IMG/VR virus record: IMGVR_UViG_3300030838_000001
Coordinates: 186,001-250,000 of that record
Strand: one strand, 5' to 3'
Source of the DNA: a virus
Length of the DNA stretch: 64,000 bases
The position numbers and the translations under genes are program-made. Below the pieces are notes generated by a model. That model did not search any database. It was not told the DNA's origin and worked only from the letters and a program-made list of their open reading frames with translations. Within the stretch, counting starts at the first letter, position 1; every line of letters begins with the position of its first letter. Below are positions 9,164-17,505 of the stretch, in pieces.

Positions 9164-10216
9164 ATGGGTTATTTAAGAAATAAATTCATCCAAGTAGGTG
9201 ATACATTCAAGGCTGAACAAGAAACATTTCATTTTCATAGAGGCATGACTTATACTGTAAGTCATGTTTTCAATGATAATGGTAACTTCCGTTTTTTCAT
9301 TACAGATAAACATGGATTAGATATTGAATATCGTGAATACTACTTTGCACCAACTGCTAAAACAGCTACTGCATCGCATGAACGTCAAAAGAAAGCTAGA
9401 CTTGATTTCTTTTGGGATAATTGTCAAACATCTTTTGTTTTGAATAAATCCTATCATTATAACTTCGAAACAACTGAGTTTTTCGACTTCGAAAACAGAG
9501 CAGTATTTGGTGGTCAAGGAATGGAAGGTGTAAAAGCAAGAATTTCAAGATACAAAAAACAAATGGTTGATGAAAGATGGAGACACCATAAAGTTGAAGG
9601 TACAGAAGCAAACTTTTATAATAAAGAAGATTTTTATAAATATTTCAAAAATATTGATGTTGTTGATGATTTGAGAATAAATGGATTATATTCTGACCCG
9701 CAATCGGCTATAGATATGAATTATTTTATGCTTAGTGTTCCACATTTCGATGAAACGTTACTTACTAGACCCCAAACTCTTGAAATGACAGAAATCAATC
9801 AATATGTTCATAGAACACCTATGGAACTTGATGGTTTTATTGACCTTGTTGCTGATGTTATCTTCGATGAAGAAGTACTTTCTGATGAAAATAAGCTGAT
9901 AGTAAGCAACGTAATGGAAGCTTTCGAGCTTTTACCTAAATCTTATGGGCCAACAGCGGCCTCTAAGTTGCTTATGGGTAAAGAGAAGAAAGAAAACAAG
10001 ACTGTTAAGCATTTATCAGGAACTTGTACAACTCTTAAACAACCGCAAATATTCACATTATGTGATATGGTTGAGTCTTACTTATACGTTAATGGTATCT
10101 TTGTAACAAAAGATGAATACAGCAACGGTGTAGAGTGGAGAGGTGACTATGAGTTCATTGGTTCTAAGATGGTTAACTTTGAAAAATTAACAATTCTTAA
10201 AAGCATGTTAAGATGA
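9164..10216 (+). CDS. Hypothetical protein, 350 aa
   Basis: Follows the PARP-like gene by three bases. The N-terminal part (VGDTFKAEQETFHFH, then GMTYTVSHVFNDNGNFRFF) looks like a small beta-barrel. The remainder is mixed, with no recognised motif. Probably co-transcribed with the ADP-ribosyltransferase. Confidence 0.7.
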   Translation: MGYLRNKFIQVGDTFKAEQETFHFHRGMTYTVSHVFNDNGNFRFFITDKHGLDIEYREYYFAPTAKTATASHERQKKARLDFFWDNCQTSFVLNKSYHYNFETTEFFDFENRAVFGGQGMEGVKARISRYKKQMVDERWRHHKVEGTEANFYNKEDFYKYFKNIDVVDDLRINGLYSDPQSAIDMNYFMLSVPHFDETLLTRPQTLEMTEINQYVHRTPMELDGFIDLVADVIFDEEVLSDENKLIVSNVMEAFELLPKSYGPTAASKLLMGKEKKENKTVKHLSGTCTTLKQPQIFTLCDMVESYLYVNGIFVTKDEYSNGVEWRGDYEFIGSKMVNFEKLTILKSMLR

Positions 10217-10401
10217 AATTCGAATTAAACGAAAAAGAGGTTCAAAATCTTGAAGAACTTAAGTCAGCTGTAAAATTAATACATGATGATACTGGAACTA
10301 TTACTTACTCATTTGTAGAAGGTGCGATAGGAACAACAGTTAAGGTTACCTTCGAAAAACATAATATAACCAAGGATATAACTGATTATAACTCTTGGTA
10401 A
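10213..10401 (+). CDS. Hypothetical protein, 62 aa
   Basis: ATGA overlap with the preceding gene. Acidic N-terminal helix, then beta-hairpin residues. No family recognised. Confidence 0.6.
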   Translation: MKFELNEKEVQNLEELKSAVKLIHDDTGTITYSFVEGAIGTTVKVTFEKHNITKDITDYNSW

Positions 10402-10416
10402 ACAAAGAAAATAAAA

Positions 10417-11136
10417 ATGAAAAAAACAGGATATGATTGGTGTGTAGATGCCAATCTTCGAATACTTGATTTAATCAATTGGGACACAGAAATGGCTGAT
10501 TGTGATGAATCATACTTTACAGAACTTATCGATGTACAAGAATTTTATCGTCGTTTAGCTCTTTGCAGAGTTAAGGCTAATTCTATGCCTCGTAAGACAG
10601 ATTTATTCTTGGAATATAGAATGTATGGGTTTACACCTTATCAGTTACTTGGGATTCAAAAAGGAATTCAATTTGGTCACGCAGTTGTTGATTATGGACG
10701 TATGGTTGAGAAATCAGGTGATAAGAAAGCCAAGGCAATCTATGATAAATTTGCTGATTCAGACAAAACATTTATCGTTTTGGACGGTGGTTCAACAAAT
10801 ACCAATCCTGAAAGACTTGGAACCCTAAATCAATTGATGAATGAAGCCTTAGAGAATGATGTTCTATTACAAGCATTTTATGAGCCTGATTTAGGAGACC
10901 AATTAACTGGTTTTGTATTCTTGGTTGATGAAAGAGCATACGATAAAAAGAAATATCCAAGCTTTGTAGGGACTCCATTTCCATGGCCTTTGAATAAGAA
11001 GCCATCGGAGAAAGAATACTCTAAATGGGAAGCTGAAAACGCTAAAAACTATGCTTCTTGGGAAGAAAAGATTGGTGGTCCAAAGAACGCCTTTTTAAGA
11101 ACATTTCTAGAAGGAAAAAGACTAGCTATGGGTTAA
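10417..11136 (+). CDS. PTH2-like peptidyl-tRNA hydrolase (putative)
   Basis: 239 aa. The core GIQKGIQFGHAVVDYGRM matches the PTH2 KGK-x-x-x-Q-x-x-HA signature. TFIVLDGGSTN, LGTLNQLMNE and FYEPDLGDQLTGFVFLVDE follow in the PTH2 strand order. PTH2 frees tRNA from stalled peptidyl-tRNA. The protein is longer than archaeal PTH2 (about 120 aa), with extra N- and C-terminal segments. It fits a tRNA-rich phage; the family call is moderately sure. Confidence 0.6.
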   Translation: MKKTGYDWCVDANLRILDLINWDTEMADCDESYFTELIDVQEFYRRLALCRVKANSMPRKTDLFLEYRMYGFTPYQLLGIQKGIQFGHAVVDYGRMVEKSGDKKAKAIYDKFADSDKTFIVLDGGSTNTNPERLGTLNQLMNEALENDVLLQAFYEPDLGDQLTGFVFLVDERAYDKKKYPSFVGTPFPWPLNKKPSEKEYSKWEAENAKNYASWEEKIGGPKNAFLRTFLEGKRLAMG

Positions 11137-11140
11137 AATA

Positions 11141-11170
11141 TTGACTTTTATATCATTTTTCGTATATTTG
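11141..11170 (+). promoter_or_regulatory. Bacteroidota-type promoter
   Basis: TTG 11141-11143, 19-base spacer, TATATTTG 11163-11170. The next ATG is only three bases downstream, implying a leaderless message. Confidence 0.65.
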
Positions 11171-11173
11171 TGT

Positions 11174-11803
11174 ATGGAAAATGATATAAATTTTAATTTA
11201 ATAGTGTTTTATCTTGATAGATATTATGACATTATAAACAACACAATCTATAACAAATTATTTGATAAAGATGAATGGGGTTATGAAACGATAGAAGAAC
11301 TTACACAAGTTCTTAGTATCGATGAAGCCTTAGTTAAAGAAGTTGTTGAATCTTGGGTTTTATCGAAGGGTTTACCTTTAGATAAATGGGAAAGTGCATA
11401 TGAACCTAAGATGCTTAAAACTATATTCAACCCTCAAAGAAGACTTGAATTAGAAAGAATTATCGGTAAAAGTGCTGAGGCTCAGGTAACAGCTATGTTA
11501 GCTCAAGCGATAGCTGATGAAATCGATAGTGAAATTCTTAGAATGCTTAAAAAAAAAGTGAAGACAGCGGAATTATTATCGGAATTGCTTAAGTGTTTAG
11601 GTTATACATTTGGACCAGTATACTATGACCCGATTACCTACGCACAAAACAGGAAGATACTAACATCCACAGAATATAGAATGATTCATGAACAACAAAA
11701 TAACCCTTACTGGCAAGATTGGTTTCGAGCCCGAAGACAAGACGAAGAAACACAAAAATCAAGCCTCTTGGAAGAGAATGGCGATGATTTACTTAGATGG
11801 TGA
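11174..11803 (+). CDS. Hypothetical protein, 209 aa, probably leaderless
   Basis: The ATG at 11174 is chosen because the in-frame TTG further up lies inside the promoter. Helical, charged, with repeated acidic patches and a C-terminal RARRQDEETQ stretch. No motif recognised; the next ORF overlaps its end. Confidence 0.65.
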   Translation: MENDINFNLIVFYLDRYYDIINNTIYNKLFDKDEWGYETIEELTQVLSIDEALVKEVVESWVLSKGLPLDKWESAYEPKMLKTIFNPQRRLELERIIGKSAEAQVTAMLAQAIADEIDSEILRMLKKKVKTAELLSELLKCLGYTFGPVYYDPITYAQNRKILTSTEYRMIHEQQNNPYWQDWFRARRQDEETQKSSLLEENGDDLLRW

Positions 11804-12209
11804 TATTACAGACTACTATGCTTGGTTTATTAAACAAAGATACGGTATTACTCTAAATAAACCGCTACGTGGTGCTCATATTTCATTCATTAACGACAGC
11901 ATAAGAGACTTAACTCTTAATGGTAAAAGAACCCAAGAAGAAGCTGATTGTATTTGGAATAAGGTTAAAAAGAAGTATCACGGTAAAAAAATTGAAGTCG
12001 TTTTGGACTTAGACCCTAAGACAGACGACAGAACGTGGTGGTTAAACATACCACACGAAGACAGAGCAGATATTCAAGCAATTAGAGATGAACTTGGCTT
12101 AGGTAGACCATTTTTCGGACTACACATGAGCGTAGGTTACGCTAATGAAAGAAATATCGAACAAAGTATGTACATACACGAATTAATCAAAAAAGGTTTT
12201 ATAAAATGA
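11778..12209 (+). CDS. 2H phosphoesterase-like protein (putative)
   Basis: 143 aa from the ATG at 11778, which overlaps the previous gene by 26 bases. Two H-x-S-h motifs (RGAHISFIND near residue 30, FGLHMSVGYAN near 120) are spaced like the paired H-x-T/S motifs of 2H phosphodiesterases, which open 2',3'-cyclic phosphates at RNA ends. Less typical than the 2H protein at 61698. The stop overlaps the next ATG. Confidence 0.5.
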   Translation: MAMIYLDGDITDYYAWFIKQRYGITLNKPLRGAHISFINDSIRDLTLNGKRTQEEADCIWNKVKKKYHGKKIEVVLDLDPKTDDRTWWLNIPHEDRADIQAIRDELGLGRPFFGLHMSVGYANERNIEQSMYIHELIKKGFIK

Positions 12210-13471
12210 AAAAGAAAGTAGTAATTATCGGTGGTGGAACATTTTCACATGTAAGAACTCACTTGGCGTTGGCAACTCCTGCTTGGGGTACAACAGCAAG
12301 AGCTCTTTATGAGAAATGTCAAGCAAAATTTACGCATATGGATGTTGAGCTTATCCTTACAAAGATGGCTGATTACAAATCCGATATCGTAACAAACGAG
12401 GATGTTTCTGAATTAATAGATAAACTAATTCAAGACAATACAGTAAAAGCAATCTTCTTCAATGTCGCAATGTGTGATTTTGACGGACAAATCGGATTAA
12501 CTCAATCAGGTAAGTACGAACCAAGGCTTGAATCACGTGAAAAACCAGGTCACGGTTACAAAATTTGGCTACATCCAGCAGACAAGGTTATCAATAAGAT
12601 TAGAAAACATCGTAAAGACATTTTCCTTGTTGGTTTCAAAACAACATCAAACGGAACACAAGACGAGCAATTCAACAAGGGTCTTAACCTAATGAAGAAA
12701 AGTTCAGCAAATCTTGTTCTTGCAAATGACGTTGTAACACGTAAAAACTTTATCATTACTCCCGAAGAAGGTGTTTACGGTAAAGATATGACTCGTGATG
12801 AGTGTCTTGAGGAGTTGGTTGATATTGCTTATCACAGAACACATTTAAGCTTCACAAACTCTACTGTTATTGCTGGGAATCCAGTGCCATGGTCTGACGA
12901 AAGAGTTCCATCAACACTTAGAAGTGTAGTTGATTGGTGCATCGAAAAGAATGCTTATAAAGAGTTCAATGGAGCAACAACAGGTCACTTTGCGGCCAAG
13001 TTAGGGGATAACAAATTCCTTACATCTATTCGTAAGACCAACTTCAATGACATTGGAAGCAATGGAATGGTACTGGTTGAAACAGATGGTGATGATTCAG
13101 TTATTGCTTATGGTGTTAAGCCAAGTGTTGGTGGACAATCACAAAGAATTATCTTTGATAAATTCAAAGAAACTGATTGTATCGTGCATTTCCACTGTCC
13201 ATTAAAAGAAAACCATTTAGATAACATTCCAGTCGTTTCTCAAAGAGAATATGAGTGCGGTAGCCACGAGTGTGGTGAGAATACTGCTAGAGGACTTGGA
13301 GTCTTTGGTAATCTTTTATGTGTAATGCTTGATAATCACGGTCCAAATATCGTGTTTAACAATAGCATTGACCCTCAAGAGGTTATTACCTTTATTGAGA
13401 ATAACTTCGATTTATCAAGTTCAACATCAGGATTTCAAAAGGTAACTCTAGGAATCCCTCAATTGGTGTAA
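12206..13471 (+). CDS. CoaB-like domain fused to class II aldolase domain
   Basis: 421 aa with two halves. Residues 1-220 resemble phosphopantothenoylcysteine synthetase (CoaB): the N-terminal VVIIGGGTFSHVRTHLA nucleotide-binding loop, FFNVAMCDFDG, and LVLANDVVTRKNF. Residues about 240-421 resemble class II aldolase/adducin-family proteins: NGATTGHFAAKLG, SNGMVLVETDG, a metal-site HFHC and a second histidine in MLDNHGPN. CoaB normally couples cysteine to phosphopantothenate; why it is joined to an aldolase-type metal domain is unclear. It could act in cofactor or sugar salvage. Start overlaps the preceding stop. Confidence 0.7.
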   Translation: MKKKVVIIGGGTFSHVRTHLALATPAWGTTARALYEKCQAKFTHMDVELILTKMADYKSDIVTNEDVSELIDKLIQDNTVKAIFFNVAMCDFDGQIGLTQSGKYEPRLESREKPGHGYKIWLHPADKVINKIRKHRKDIFLVGFKTTSNGTQDEQFNKGLNLMKKSSANLVLANDVVTRKNFIITPEEGVYGKDMTRDECLEELVDIAYHRTHLSFTNSTVIAGNPVPWSDERVPSTLRSVVDWCIEKNAYKEFNGATTGHFAAKLGDNKFLTSIRKTNFNDIGSNGMVLVETDGDDSVIAYGVKPSVGGQSQRIIFDKFKETDCIVHFHCPLKENHLDNIPVVSQREYECGSHECGENTARGLGVFGNLLCVMLDNHGPNIVFNNSIDPQEVITFIENNFDLSSSTSGFQKVTLGIPQLV

Positions 13472-13472
13472 G

Positions 13473-14015
13473 ATGATAGATTACAAACTACTAGATGATT
13501 CAATCCTTTATTATGAAGCTCACGGCTTTAAAAGGATTGAATCGCCTTGGTTAGTGACTGATGCAGTTGATTCAATCACAAGACCACCTAATGTTGAGCC
13601 ATATGTCGTTGGAGCTAAGAAGAAAAACCTTATAGCTTCAGGAGAACAAGCCTTTTTGTATCTTTATCTTAAAGAATACTTACCAATGGGTAAGTTTCAA
13701 ACAACAACACCTTGTTTCAGAAACGATTCATTCGATTTTACACATACAAAATACTTCATGAAAAATGAACTTATTCAAACTGATATTACTACAAAAAGTC
13801 AGTTGGATGAAGTAGTTGAAATAGCACTTGGGTTCTTCGAGAAACACTTTGATAACTTAAGGATAGAATATACTGGCGATGGTTACGATATCATGAAAGA
13901 TAACTACGAGCTTGGAAGCTACGGAATCAGAGAGTGTGAATTCCTTAAATGGATATACGCTACTGGCTGTGCAGAACCAAGAACGTCAAAATTAATAAAA
14001 TTATACAATGGATAA
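13473..14015 (+). CDS. Class II aminoacyl-tRNA synthetase-like catalytic core, 180 aa
   Basis: The order of class II signatures is visible: motif-1-like RIESPWLVT, motif 2 TPCFRNDSF...FMKNELIQ with the ATP-binding Arg, and a late motif-3-like GSYGIRECEF followed by AEPRTSK. No anticodon-binding domain is present. Short paralogues of class II synthetases often aminoacylate proteins or small molecules instead of tRNA. It is one base behind the CoaB-aldolase gene and overlaps the cupin-like gene, suggesting a joint pathway. Substrate unknown. Confidence 0.55.
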   Translation: MIDYKLLDDSILYYEAHGFKRIESPWLVTDAVDSITRPPNVEPYVVGAKKKNLIASGEQAFLYLYLKEYLPMGKFQTTTPCFRNDSFDFTHTKYFMKNELIQTDITTKSQLDEVVEIALGFFEKHFDNLRIEYTGDGYDIMKDNYELGSYGIRECEFLKWIYATGCAEPRTSKLIKLYNG

Positions 14016-14574
14016 AGCACAATTGCTTGATATCGATTTCCTTAAGGCTAATCATACAAGAATCTATTACTTTGGACTTGGATTTATTCAAGTTGTACTA
14101 AATCAATACGAACGAGTTCATTTCTATTCGGATGAACTAGCTAAAATTGCTGTAGACGAAGGTTTTCATAACCATCGATACAATTTCACATCAATAATCC
14201 TTAAAGGTGAATTCTTGCAAGGTAGATACCAATTAATTCCAGGAGATTCTCACATTCTTTCTAACGTTAACTGTAGTAAAGACAAGGAGTTAACCTATGG
14301 TAGTGAAATTCCTGTAGGTTTAAAAAGAATTGAACGTTCAGAACGTGACGTAGCTGAAGTCTACTATGAAGGTGATATCTATGACATTATGTATAATGAG
14401 TTTCATAAGGTAGCTTCAAGTGGAAATACCATTACTTATTTAAAGCGAAGTGACTATATCATGGAGTTTGCACAAGTTATTCGTCAAAAAGATAAAGAAT
14501 TGGTTTGTCCATTTTCAATTAGTTTCACAGAAGATGAGTTATGGGCCAAGATTGAAGAAATAATCAAAAATTAA
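14008..14574 (+). CDS. Cupin-like protein (putative)
   Basis: 188 aa overlapping the preceding gene by 8 bases. HNHRYNFTSIILKGEF with a later GRYQLIPGDSHIL follows the cupin metal-ligand and glycine-turn pattern. A third histidine occurs in NEFHKVAS. Probable metal-dependent small-molecule enzyme or binding protein; reaction unknown. Confidence 0.5.
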   Translation: MDKAQLLDIDFLKANHTRIYYFGLGFIQVVLNQYERVHFYSDELAKIAVDEGFHNHRYNFTSIILKGEFLQGRYQLIPGDSHILSNVNCSKDKELTYGSEIPVGLKRIERSERDVAEVYYEGDIYDIMYNEFHKVASSGNTITYLKRSDYIMEFAQVIRQKDKELVCPFSISFTEDELWAKIEEIIKN

Positions 14575-14575
14575 G

Positions 14576-14818
14576 ATGGGATATCACACAAGAGACATAG
14601 AAAAGGGTGTTTTAGGACAATTTTCTAAGATTAAAGAAGAATTTCAAGAAGCTGAAGATGCTTTCATTCAAAATGATGATATTCTTATGATTGTTGAATT
14701 GGCTGATATGGTTGGAGCAATTGAAGAATATGTGAAAAAATGGAACTTGGATTTACTAAGCTTGAAACAGTTCTCAGACAAGACAAAATCGGCTTTTAGA
14801 GACGGAACAAGAAAATAA
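14576..14818 (+). CDS. MazG-like all-alpha NTP pyrophosphohydrolase (putative)
   Basis: 80 aa. The FSKIKEEFQEAEDAF and VELADMVGAIEEYVKKW helices reproduce the E-x-x-E...E-x-x-D metal pattern of MazG/dUTPase-2 fold proteins. It would hydrolyse a nucleotide to its monophosphate. The short length equals one protomer of the family. Confidence 0.6.
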   Translation: MGYHTRDIEKGVLGQFSKIKEEFQEAEDAFIQNDDILMIVELADMVGAIEEYVKKWNLDLLSLKQFSDKTKSAFRDGTRK

Positions 14819-14830
14819 TGTTAAAAATAT

Positions 14831-14861
14831 TTGGTAGTTTGGATTATTATGTATACCTTTG
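14831..14861 (+). promoter_or_regulatory. Bacteroidota-type promoter
   Basis: TTG 14831-14833, 20-base spacer, TACCTTTG 14854-14861, followed by the exported protein at 14886. Confidence 0.8.
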
Positions 14862-14885
14862 CTCTGTAATCTAAAAACAAATAAA

Positions 14886-15335
14886 ATGAAAAAATTAATA
14901 TTAGTATTATTCTTATTACCAATGTTGTCATTTGCTCAAAATCAAGTTGACGCTTTGGTTGGTTATAAAGCAGTGGAAGTAAACTTTTCAGTTAGAACGG
15001 AAACTCTTAATTACGGAATCGGTGTATCAGCAGTTGATGCTCAATTAGCAGAAAAACGTGCAAATGACAACGATATGTTCTATAATCACCGATTTACTCA
15101 GTCTTATGTTCCAGCGGTCTTCGGATTACTTGGTGGACAATTTGATGAGTTTCAAATGGTTGGAAAAATTGGAACCGCTTATGTTAAACAAAATATAAAC
15201 GACAAAAAAGATGATAAACATTTCTTTTTTGCTGTTGGGGTTGAATTTGGTTATGATATCAACGATACTATCGGTATAAAGGCAAGTTTCGACAACGTAA
15301 ACAGTTTCATGGGTGGTTTAATTGTTAAAATATAA
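14886..15335 (+). CDS. Exported beta-barrel-like protein
   Basis: 149 aa. Signal peptide MKKLILVLFLLPMLSFAQ, with the mature N-terminus at Gln as is usual in Bacteroidota. Alternating strand pattern (LNYGIGVSAVDAQ, FFFAVGVEFGYDI) ending VNSFMGGLIVKI. Probably an outer-membrane or periplasmic barrel. The ATG at 14886 is chosen from the promoter position and signal peptide. Confidence 0.65.
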   Translation: MKKLILVLFLLPMLSFAQNQVDALVGYKAVEVNFSVRTETLNYGIGVSAVDAQLAEKRANDNDMFYNHRFTQSYVPAVFGLLGGQFDEFQMVGKIGTAYVKQNINDKKDDKHFFFAVGVEFGYDINDTIGIKASFDNVNSFMGGLIVKI

Positions 15336-15337
15336 AC

Positions 15338-15658
15338 ATGAGTAAACTAAAAGTAATTGGAGCTATTACTCCAAAAGAGATTCTAGATAACCTAGATAAA
15401 ATCATTCCACAAGTAGTATTTGATGCGGTTAATCAAATATTAGCGGAACAATATCGTGGAAGTCAGATTAGCATCAAACAAAAGGAAATAATCACAAGGA
15501 TTCAACGCTTAGATAAAAAACTAACCGATAAGGTAATCTATGATAACAAATACATGGATTTTGAAAAGGTATATCGAGAAAGCGGTTGGGTTGTTGGATA
15601 TGATAAACCTGGGTATAATGAGTCGTATGATGCTTATTTTACCTTTAAAGCAAAATAA
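15338..15658 (+). CDS. Hypothetical protein, 106 aa
   Basis: Two bases after the exported protein. ITPKEILDNLDKIIPQVV and SIKQKEIITRIQRLD suggest a helical phage protein of a family I have seen without known function. Confidence 0.65.
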   Translation: MSKLKVIGAITPKEILDNLDKIIPQVVFDAVNQILAEQYRGSQISIKQKEIITRIQRLDKKLTDKVIYDNKYMDFEKVYRESGWVVGYDKPGYNESYDAYFTFKAK

Positions 15659-15660
15659 AA

Positions 15661-16011
15661 ATGAGTAAAATCACCAAACTAGAAGGAAAAGCGATATTAG
15701 CTAATACAACACCAGTTGAGAATTTTTCTGATGTTTTAGCCTTTATTTGTAAAGACACACAGCGAAGTATAAGACTAACATCTTATATGAGAGATGGTTT
15801 AACTGAGTTATTCGGAAAGCACAATCAACGCTTTAAAGGAAACCACTATTATTATGTTTGGGTTTTAGAATTCAATGGTAATGTTTTTCATCTTTATACA
15901 CATAAAGATAGAGGAACAGATATTGAAATTATTCATGAACATGAAAATAAAACTGAGATTTGTCTTTCATTTCTAACTGAGTTGGATAAATTATTAAAAG
16001 AAAATGAGTAA
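15661..16011 (+). CDS. Hypothetical protein, 116 aa
   Basis: Two bases after the previous gene. Mixed alpha/beta with YYVWVLEFNGNVFHLY; no motif recognised. Overlaps the next start by 8 bases. Confidence 0.65.
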   Translation: MSKITKLEGKAILANTTPVENFSDVLAFICKDTQRSIRLTSYMRDGLTELFGKHNQRFKGNHYYYVWVLEFNGNVFHLYTHKDRGTDIEIIHEHENKTEICLSFLTELDKLLKENE

Positions 16012-16360
16012 ACAAACATACGATAATAAAGCAATTAGAGATTATATCAGAGATAATAGACATTATACTGATGAAATGGTAGCAGATAAATTTGGAGTTT
16101 CTACTGGAGTTGTAAGTGCAAATAAAGCTCATATTACTATGGGTACAGATACCGATAATCCACAAAAAAGAGCAGAACCTAAATTTGCAAAAACCTATCT
16201 TAAACAGTTAATTCTTATAAAAACTAGTGCTTATCATTTAATTATTGATGAGAATGGTGGTTATATGAGACTAGATTTAAAGAATCGTAAACTTTCAAAA
16301 TTAACTGATGAACAAGCTAAAGCTATTATGCTAAATAGACTACATGAAACATATAATTAA
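16004..16360 (+). CDS. Helix-turn-helix protein, 118 aa
   Basis: IRDYIRDNRHYTDEMVADKFGVSTGVVSANKAH near the N-terminus fits a helix-turn-helix, so it probably binds DNA. The C-terminal half is unassigned. Overlaps the ADP-ribosylglycohydrolase start. Confidence 0.55.
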   Translation: MSKQTYDNKAIRDYIRDNRHYTDEMVADKFGVSTGVVSANKAHITMGTDTDNPQKRAEPKFAKTYLKQLILIKTSAYHLIIDENGGYMRLDLKNRKLSKLTDEQAKAIMLNRLHETYN

Positions 16361-17288
16361 AGACATATTGTTTGGACTTGCTGTTGGAGACGCTTTAGGT
16401 GTTCCAGTTGAGTTTCTATCAAGAGAAGAAATTGCAAGTAATCCAGTAACTGACATGCGTGAGTTCGGAACACACCACCAACCCAAGGGAACTTGGTCTG
16501 ATGATGCTTCACTAGCGTTTTGCTTGGCTGAATCACTTACCAAGGGTTATGATATCCAAGACATTGCGAATAACTTCGTTAAATGGAAGTATGCAAACCT
16601 ATGGACTGCAAGAGATGTTGTATTTGATATCGGAATTGCTACAAGTGCCGCAATTGACAGAGTTTATCGAAAAACAAATCCTATTGAATGCGGTGGTGCT
16701 GATATTTCATCAAATGGTAATGGTTCTTTAATGAGAATCCTACCACTTTTGCCTGAATTAAAAAATCTAAGTATTGAAGATTCATTCAAAAAGGTAAGTG
16801 ATGTTTCGTCTATTACACATAGACACCCAATTTCACTTATTTCATGTTTTTATTACATGGAATATGCTAATTTTTTAGCAACAGGAAATGATAGATTTGA
16901 ATCATATCATTTGTTACGAAGACACTTCAGAACAATGGCCGAAGGAATGGGATTTGATGAAGAAACGATAAATAAATTGAGCCGTTTGACTGATGAAAAT
17001 ATATTTGACATTCCAATGGACAAGATTCATAGTAGTGGATATGTGATTCATAGTCTTGAAGCAAGCATTTATAATATTTTAACAACAAATTCTTATTCAG
17101 AAGCTGTTTTACAAGCCGTGAATATGGGTCAAGATACAGATACAACGGCCGCTATTACTGGTGGACTTGCTGGAATGATATATGGATTTGATTCAATCCC
17201 AAAAGAATGGATAAATGAATTGGCTAGAAAAGAGGATATCTTGGACTTGGCCGATAGATACGAAAAAAAATTAAAAGAAAATGAGTAA
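16344..17288 (+). CDS. ADP-ribosylglycohydrolase (ARH/DraG family)
   Basis: 314 aa, the usual family size. GLAVGDALGVPVEF at the N-terminus, TWSDDASLAFCLAESL (metal site; the usual DDT is DDA here) and GQDTDTTAAITGGLAG near residue 265 are the family's metal-binding motifs. It removes ADP-ribose from protein or nucleic acid, or hydrolyses related compounds. It is the natural counterpart of the PARP-like enzyme at 7874. The DDT-to-DDA change could alter catalysis. Confidence 0.88.
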   Translation: MKHIIKDILFGLAVGDALGVPVEFLSREEIASNPVTDMREFGTHHQPKGTWSDDASLAFCLAESLTKGYDIQDIANNFVKWKYANLWTARDVVFDIGIATSAAIDRVYRKTNPIECGGADISSNGNGSLMRILPLLPELKNLSIEDSFKKVSDVSSITHRHPISLISCFYYMEYANFLATGNDRFESYHLLRRHFRTMAEGMGFDEETINKLSRLTDENIFDIPMDKIHSSGYVIHSLEASIYNILTTNSYSEAVLQAVNMGQDTDTTAAITGGLAGMIYGFDSIPKEWINELARKEDILDLADRYEKKLKENE

Positions 17289-17502
17289 ACAAATCACACA
17301 CGAATTCCTAGTAGAGAATGGACTGATATTATTCGAAACCATTATTGGTTCACAAGCATACGGTACTCAAACACCTGCAAGTGATATTGATAAGAAATTC
17401 GTGTATATCCTTCCTGAAGACTACATCTTAGGAACTGGTTATGTTGAACAAATCAACGTAAACAAAGATTACACAGGATGGGAGATTAGGCGTTTCTTAT
17501 AA
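17281..17502 (+). CDS. PF10127-type nucleotidyltransferase, N-terminal fragment before in-frame TAA
   Basis: 73 aa holding the nucleotidyltransferase signature: GSQAYGTQTPASDIDKKFVY (G-S ... D-x-D). It stops at TAA 17500-17502 after GWEIRRFL. The following codons in the same frame read LMGSNNPTVLELL, which is how the family continues, so this is one gene cut by a nonsense codon. Family members (RlaP/YcgL type) associate with RNA repair. Overlaps the preceding gene by 8 bases. Confidence 0.75.
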   Translation: MSKQITHEFLVENGLILFETIIGSQAYGTQTPASDIDKKFVYILPEDYILGTGYVEQINVNKDYTGWEIRRFL

Positions 17503-17505
17503 CTT

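Noticed and set aside
17500-17502. UAA recoding by the TAA-loop tRNA at 20625
   Set aside because: Structure gives anticodon UAA (reads UUA), not UUA (which would read UAA); many other genes end normally in TAA.
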